From: Bugula neritina
Taxonomy: Eukaryota > Bryozoa > Gymnolaemata > Cheilostomatida > Bugulidae
Length of the DNA: 64,000 nt
Assembly: GCA_964035545.1 (NCBI GenBank)
Contig: OZ037767.1
Span: 25,963,628-26,027,627, forward strand
Direction of reading: 5' to 3'
The position numbers were made by a program, and so were the translations under genes. Below the pieces are notes generated by a model, which saw only the letters and a list, made by a program, of their open reading frames with translations, searched no databases and was not told the origin of the DNA. Below, piece by piece: positions 60,975-64,000 of the stretch; position 1 is the stretch's first letter; every line of letters starts with the position of its first letter.

Positions 60975-63402
60975 GGATAAGTAGTATATAACTTATTAGT
61001 AAAACACATAAGAATAATAATAGTGCGCAACTACTATGATATGTTAAAATAAAGGCAATAATTGCTCAGCTTGAGTATCTCCAAAGATTAAACTATTGTA
61101 TTTCTTTCTATTCACTGACATCACCTTGTTCCTTACCACTTTCCTCCCCTCCCTTCTCTCATATAATATCTTTCTTCTTTTCCATAATATCAGTTGTAGC
61201 CAGGTGATTTCTTTTATATGACTATATACTTATAGTCATAGCTCTCTTATGCCAATGTCATCGTTATAGTTTAGAATTCCTGAACTACTTTAGAACGGAA
61301 ATCTACTGGCATATATCTAACTTTTTTTGCTTTACTCTAGGATTCAAATGTTTTAAGCTTTACCATTTTGTAAAGAAGCAATTTTCAATCTTATGTATTC
61401 TTACTTTTATTCAACTAAAGCAAAAACCTAACTTGCAGTCTACCTGTCTTAGTTTATACTGGATATTCAACTACTCTTTGATTATTACAGAATTGAAAAG
61501 CTAATTTGGGACATAAATCACACGGACTTGCTTCTGTATCTGGTGACTCCAATTATTCTGGTTATTTCTGTCATTGTGCTGACGTGTGTGTCTCCATCTC
61601 AAAGTGTTGCTGCTTCTAAGAACCGCGTTGAATGCTGGTTTCCTGCACAGTTTACCCCCAGCTGGATAGAGTATGGAAGAAGTTTCTGCTTGAGTGAACG
61701 TGCAACACTCTACCATCTTAACATGAGTCAACCAATCAACGCAGAAAATTTGACTGATCTAAACATTGCTGAATATTTTGATCAGGTAAAAAATATACTA
61801 AACTATGAAGTCGATGCTGTTTCTATAGAACTTTAGGTAAAATGACATAGGTAATAATGGCACAATTGGAAAAGTAGGTCAAAATAGCACAATGATGTTA
61901 AATGTGCCCAAACTCAAACCCCTCAACTCCAAGCCCCCAACCTCAAACTCCAATACTGAAATTGTGCCATTTTTACGTACTTTTCCATTTGTGACATTGT
62001 TACCTGTGCCATTTTTACTGCACCATTTTTACCTGTGCTATTTTACCGGACACCGTTGCTATAGACATACACTACAGTTTAAGTGCTTTTGAAAGAGAGT
62101 AGTTGTAATCTCAATTTTAGTGAAACATTGTAAGTTGGGAAGTTTTTGGTTTTAAAACTACAACTCTAAATTAAGTTGCATGGGTCTTGCTGTATGTGTA
62201 ATTCAACATTTGGAAAGTTATTATATATTCAATGATTTGGTTAACTCTGTAAGCTCATGCACAGGTATTAGTTAGTTAAGCAGTGACAACACTGCTCAAT
62301 GCTTGGACTACTAAATGTTTAGTCAAAAATTTGAAAGTGCAAAAGATATTAATATATAAATTAAGATTTTAAATTCCTGAAATACACAATATCCAAAGTT
62401 GAGAGTTTACGCTATCTTAAAAAGCATAAACATAATATATATCTAACATTTTATAGCAGACATGAGACAATGATTTTCAATGTTTGACAATCAAGGCTCA
62501 GTAGATGAAAGGTTGAAAAACCCACCTGTTTGTCATTGAGTAGCTGTTTTGACAGCAGAAACCTATTAATTTTATGATGAAACTTTAGAAACAAGGAAGC
62601 ATTATAATTAAAAATATCCTGTTTTGATTCACTTTGAAACTGTATAAGGAATGAGCAACATTTTTATGATATTAAACATCTTTGGATATGTTTTATATTT
62701 AAGTCGATGCCGTGTTTTTTTGATAGATTGACCTTCGAACGTATTTCGCAACTCCTGAAACCCCTTTCATAAAGCTCATCATAATGGCTTTGCTGTGCTT
62801 TGCTCCAATAGTAACATGGAGAGTGTTAGCTGGGATCCTTGATGGCTCAGAGTTTATAAGCAACACTTCCAGAGAGCCTAACAGTATGTTTAAGGGCCTC
62901 AGTCTTATTTTATGGTAAGTTTATTATAGAGATGGCCACTGCTACTGGAATTATTAATAGTTTATATTTTGATCCAAAAATAGTGTTATGTGTGCAAAAG
63001 TGTTTTGAAGTTTATTATTAAATATAATATAGTGAGCTGTTAGTTTTAGGATATGATTACACTGTAACTAGATTAAAAATGCAATCTCGCACTTTATATG
63101 CTATAGTGAAAATGACACCATTATTTATATAAAATGAATCATGATGTATATTGTATGGCATTATATAGAGGCATGCAGCATTATATTGGTAATGTGTATT
63201 AGCTGACCTATGCTGTCATTATAGGGTGTGTCTCACTAGGCTAGGATCATGTGTGGTCTGCGTTCTGCTCATTATCAATATGCTGAACCTTCAAGCTAAT
63301 AATAATAAGACAACAACCAATCTAACTTCTCCATCCATTCAAGGTCAAGATCCAAGTGTGCTAGTTTTGTGTGAAATGAAGGTGAGATTGTTATACTTGC
63401 AG
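60760..63402 (+). CDS. Innexin/pannexin-family channel protein, 3' end unresolved
   Basis: Exons are 60760-60845, 61491-61785, 62727-62914 and 63225-63402. They begin with MDEKMMEVDPQQ. A hydrophobic segment (LVTPIILVISVIVLTC) is followed by ECWFPAQFTPSWIEYGRSFC, which matches the first extracellular loop of innexins (CWxPAxFT...W..Y....C) with both loop cysteines. A second helix (LIIMALLCFAPIVTW), a cytoplasmic loop and a third helix (CVVCVLLIINML) follow. The last residues (DPSVLVLCEMKVRLLYLQ) resemble the innexin segment before loop 2, which is why the donor at 63403 was preferred to one at 63382; both keep phase 0. Innexins form gap junctions or hemichannels. Loop 2, helix 4 and the tail are not resolved; candidate sequence near 63665 or beyond the window may hold them. 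Confidence 0.72.
60905..60971. repeat. (TA)n microsatellite in innexin-like intron 1
   Basis: An uninterrupted run of about 33 TA units begins 60 bases after the donor of the first coding exon. Confidence 0.97.
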
Positions 63403-64000
63403 GTGAAACTTTCTCAGCATATTATTATTATTATCATTACTATTACTACTATTATTTTATTATTAGTGTGTGCAGCTTTTTTAGTATACCTACTGGATAC
63501 GGCATAGCAGCATAACACAGCAGTAGTATCAGCATCAGAGTGTGCTGCCGTGTGCTGTGTATGATTATATCAGCTCAAACTAATCAGCTGCTGACTTTTG
63601 CTTGTTGAAAATCTTATAGACCGTCTCTATTGAGTGTAGCACGTTTAAAACTCTACAATATTAAAAGTGTTTTCTGCCATTGTTGATAGACAAAGTATAT
63701 TCCCCTTAAGGCCTAGACTGAAATTAAAAGCTAGACTTCCTGCAGGTAAATAAATTAACTCGTAATCACATAGAGCACCACTGACGACACTATAAAGCAA
63801 CACAATGTTATAAAACATAGCAGTTAATAATATTACATTCCTCTTTCAAGAACTTGCGCTGCCATATTGTCTTTAGTTGATAATTACTATGACCAAAGTA
63901 GTTCGTCTTACACTTTTGATTTGTTTTCATTAAACTGAGTGTAATAGTGAAACGTGATGAGATGGTGCTTCTAATTACATGTCAGAATCAGTTGTAAATT
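63403..64000. other. Right edge, intron or 3' part of the innexin-like gene
   Basis: This holds an ATT/ACT trinucleotide stretch (63420-63465). At about 63662-63700 there is a short open segment reading CFLPLLIDKVYSP, which recalls the innexin loop-2 segment CVLPINxFNEKIY. It is closed by a stop and has no clean acceptor, so it is not called as an exon. Confidence 0.35.

Overview
This is an AT-rich nuclear window from an animal. The genes are split into many short exons with GT-AG introns of roughly 50 to 5,000 bases. An agrin-like matrix proteoglycan and a Runt-domain (Runx) factor place it within Metazoa. The species cannot be fixed from sequence alone; an early-branching or other non-vertebrate animal fits best. 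One gene carries an innexin/pannexin first-loop motif, a lineage clue worth following, because innexins are not generally reported from sponges or placozoans.

Layout: 1-11813 (+), 26 exons of an agrin-like gene that begins left of the window. 11814-18528, a long gap with no recognisable gene. 18529-31410 (+), a nine-exon Runx gene. 33153-36589 (-), a six-exon eIF1A gene with a roughly 0.4 kb near-perfect foldback in its first intron. 36989-48672 (+), a 14-exon VWA7-like gene, head-to-head with eIF1A, encoding a membrane-anchored protein whose VWA domain seems to have lost its metal site. 49500-56307 (-), a 15-exon PAXBP1/GCFC gene. 58583-59687 (+), a four-exon small membrane protein of no family I recognise, with a tandemly duplicated exon. 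60760 to past 63402 (+), the 5' part of an innexin-like gene that probably runs off the right edge.

Exon models were built by hand from open frames, splice consensus and phase continuity. The completed coding sums (Runx, eIF1A, VWA7-like, PAXBP1, small membrane protein) are all multiples of three with one terminal stop. The genes are functionally unrelated: extracellular matrix, transcription, translation initiation, cell surface, RNA processing, and cell-cell channels. This looks like ordinary animal gene order and not a pathway cluster. Non-genic sequence holds microsatellites, poly-G/C runs, a roughly 416 bp TIR element, a tRNA-like SINE fragment and a large TAA/TAC-type array.
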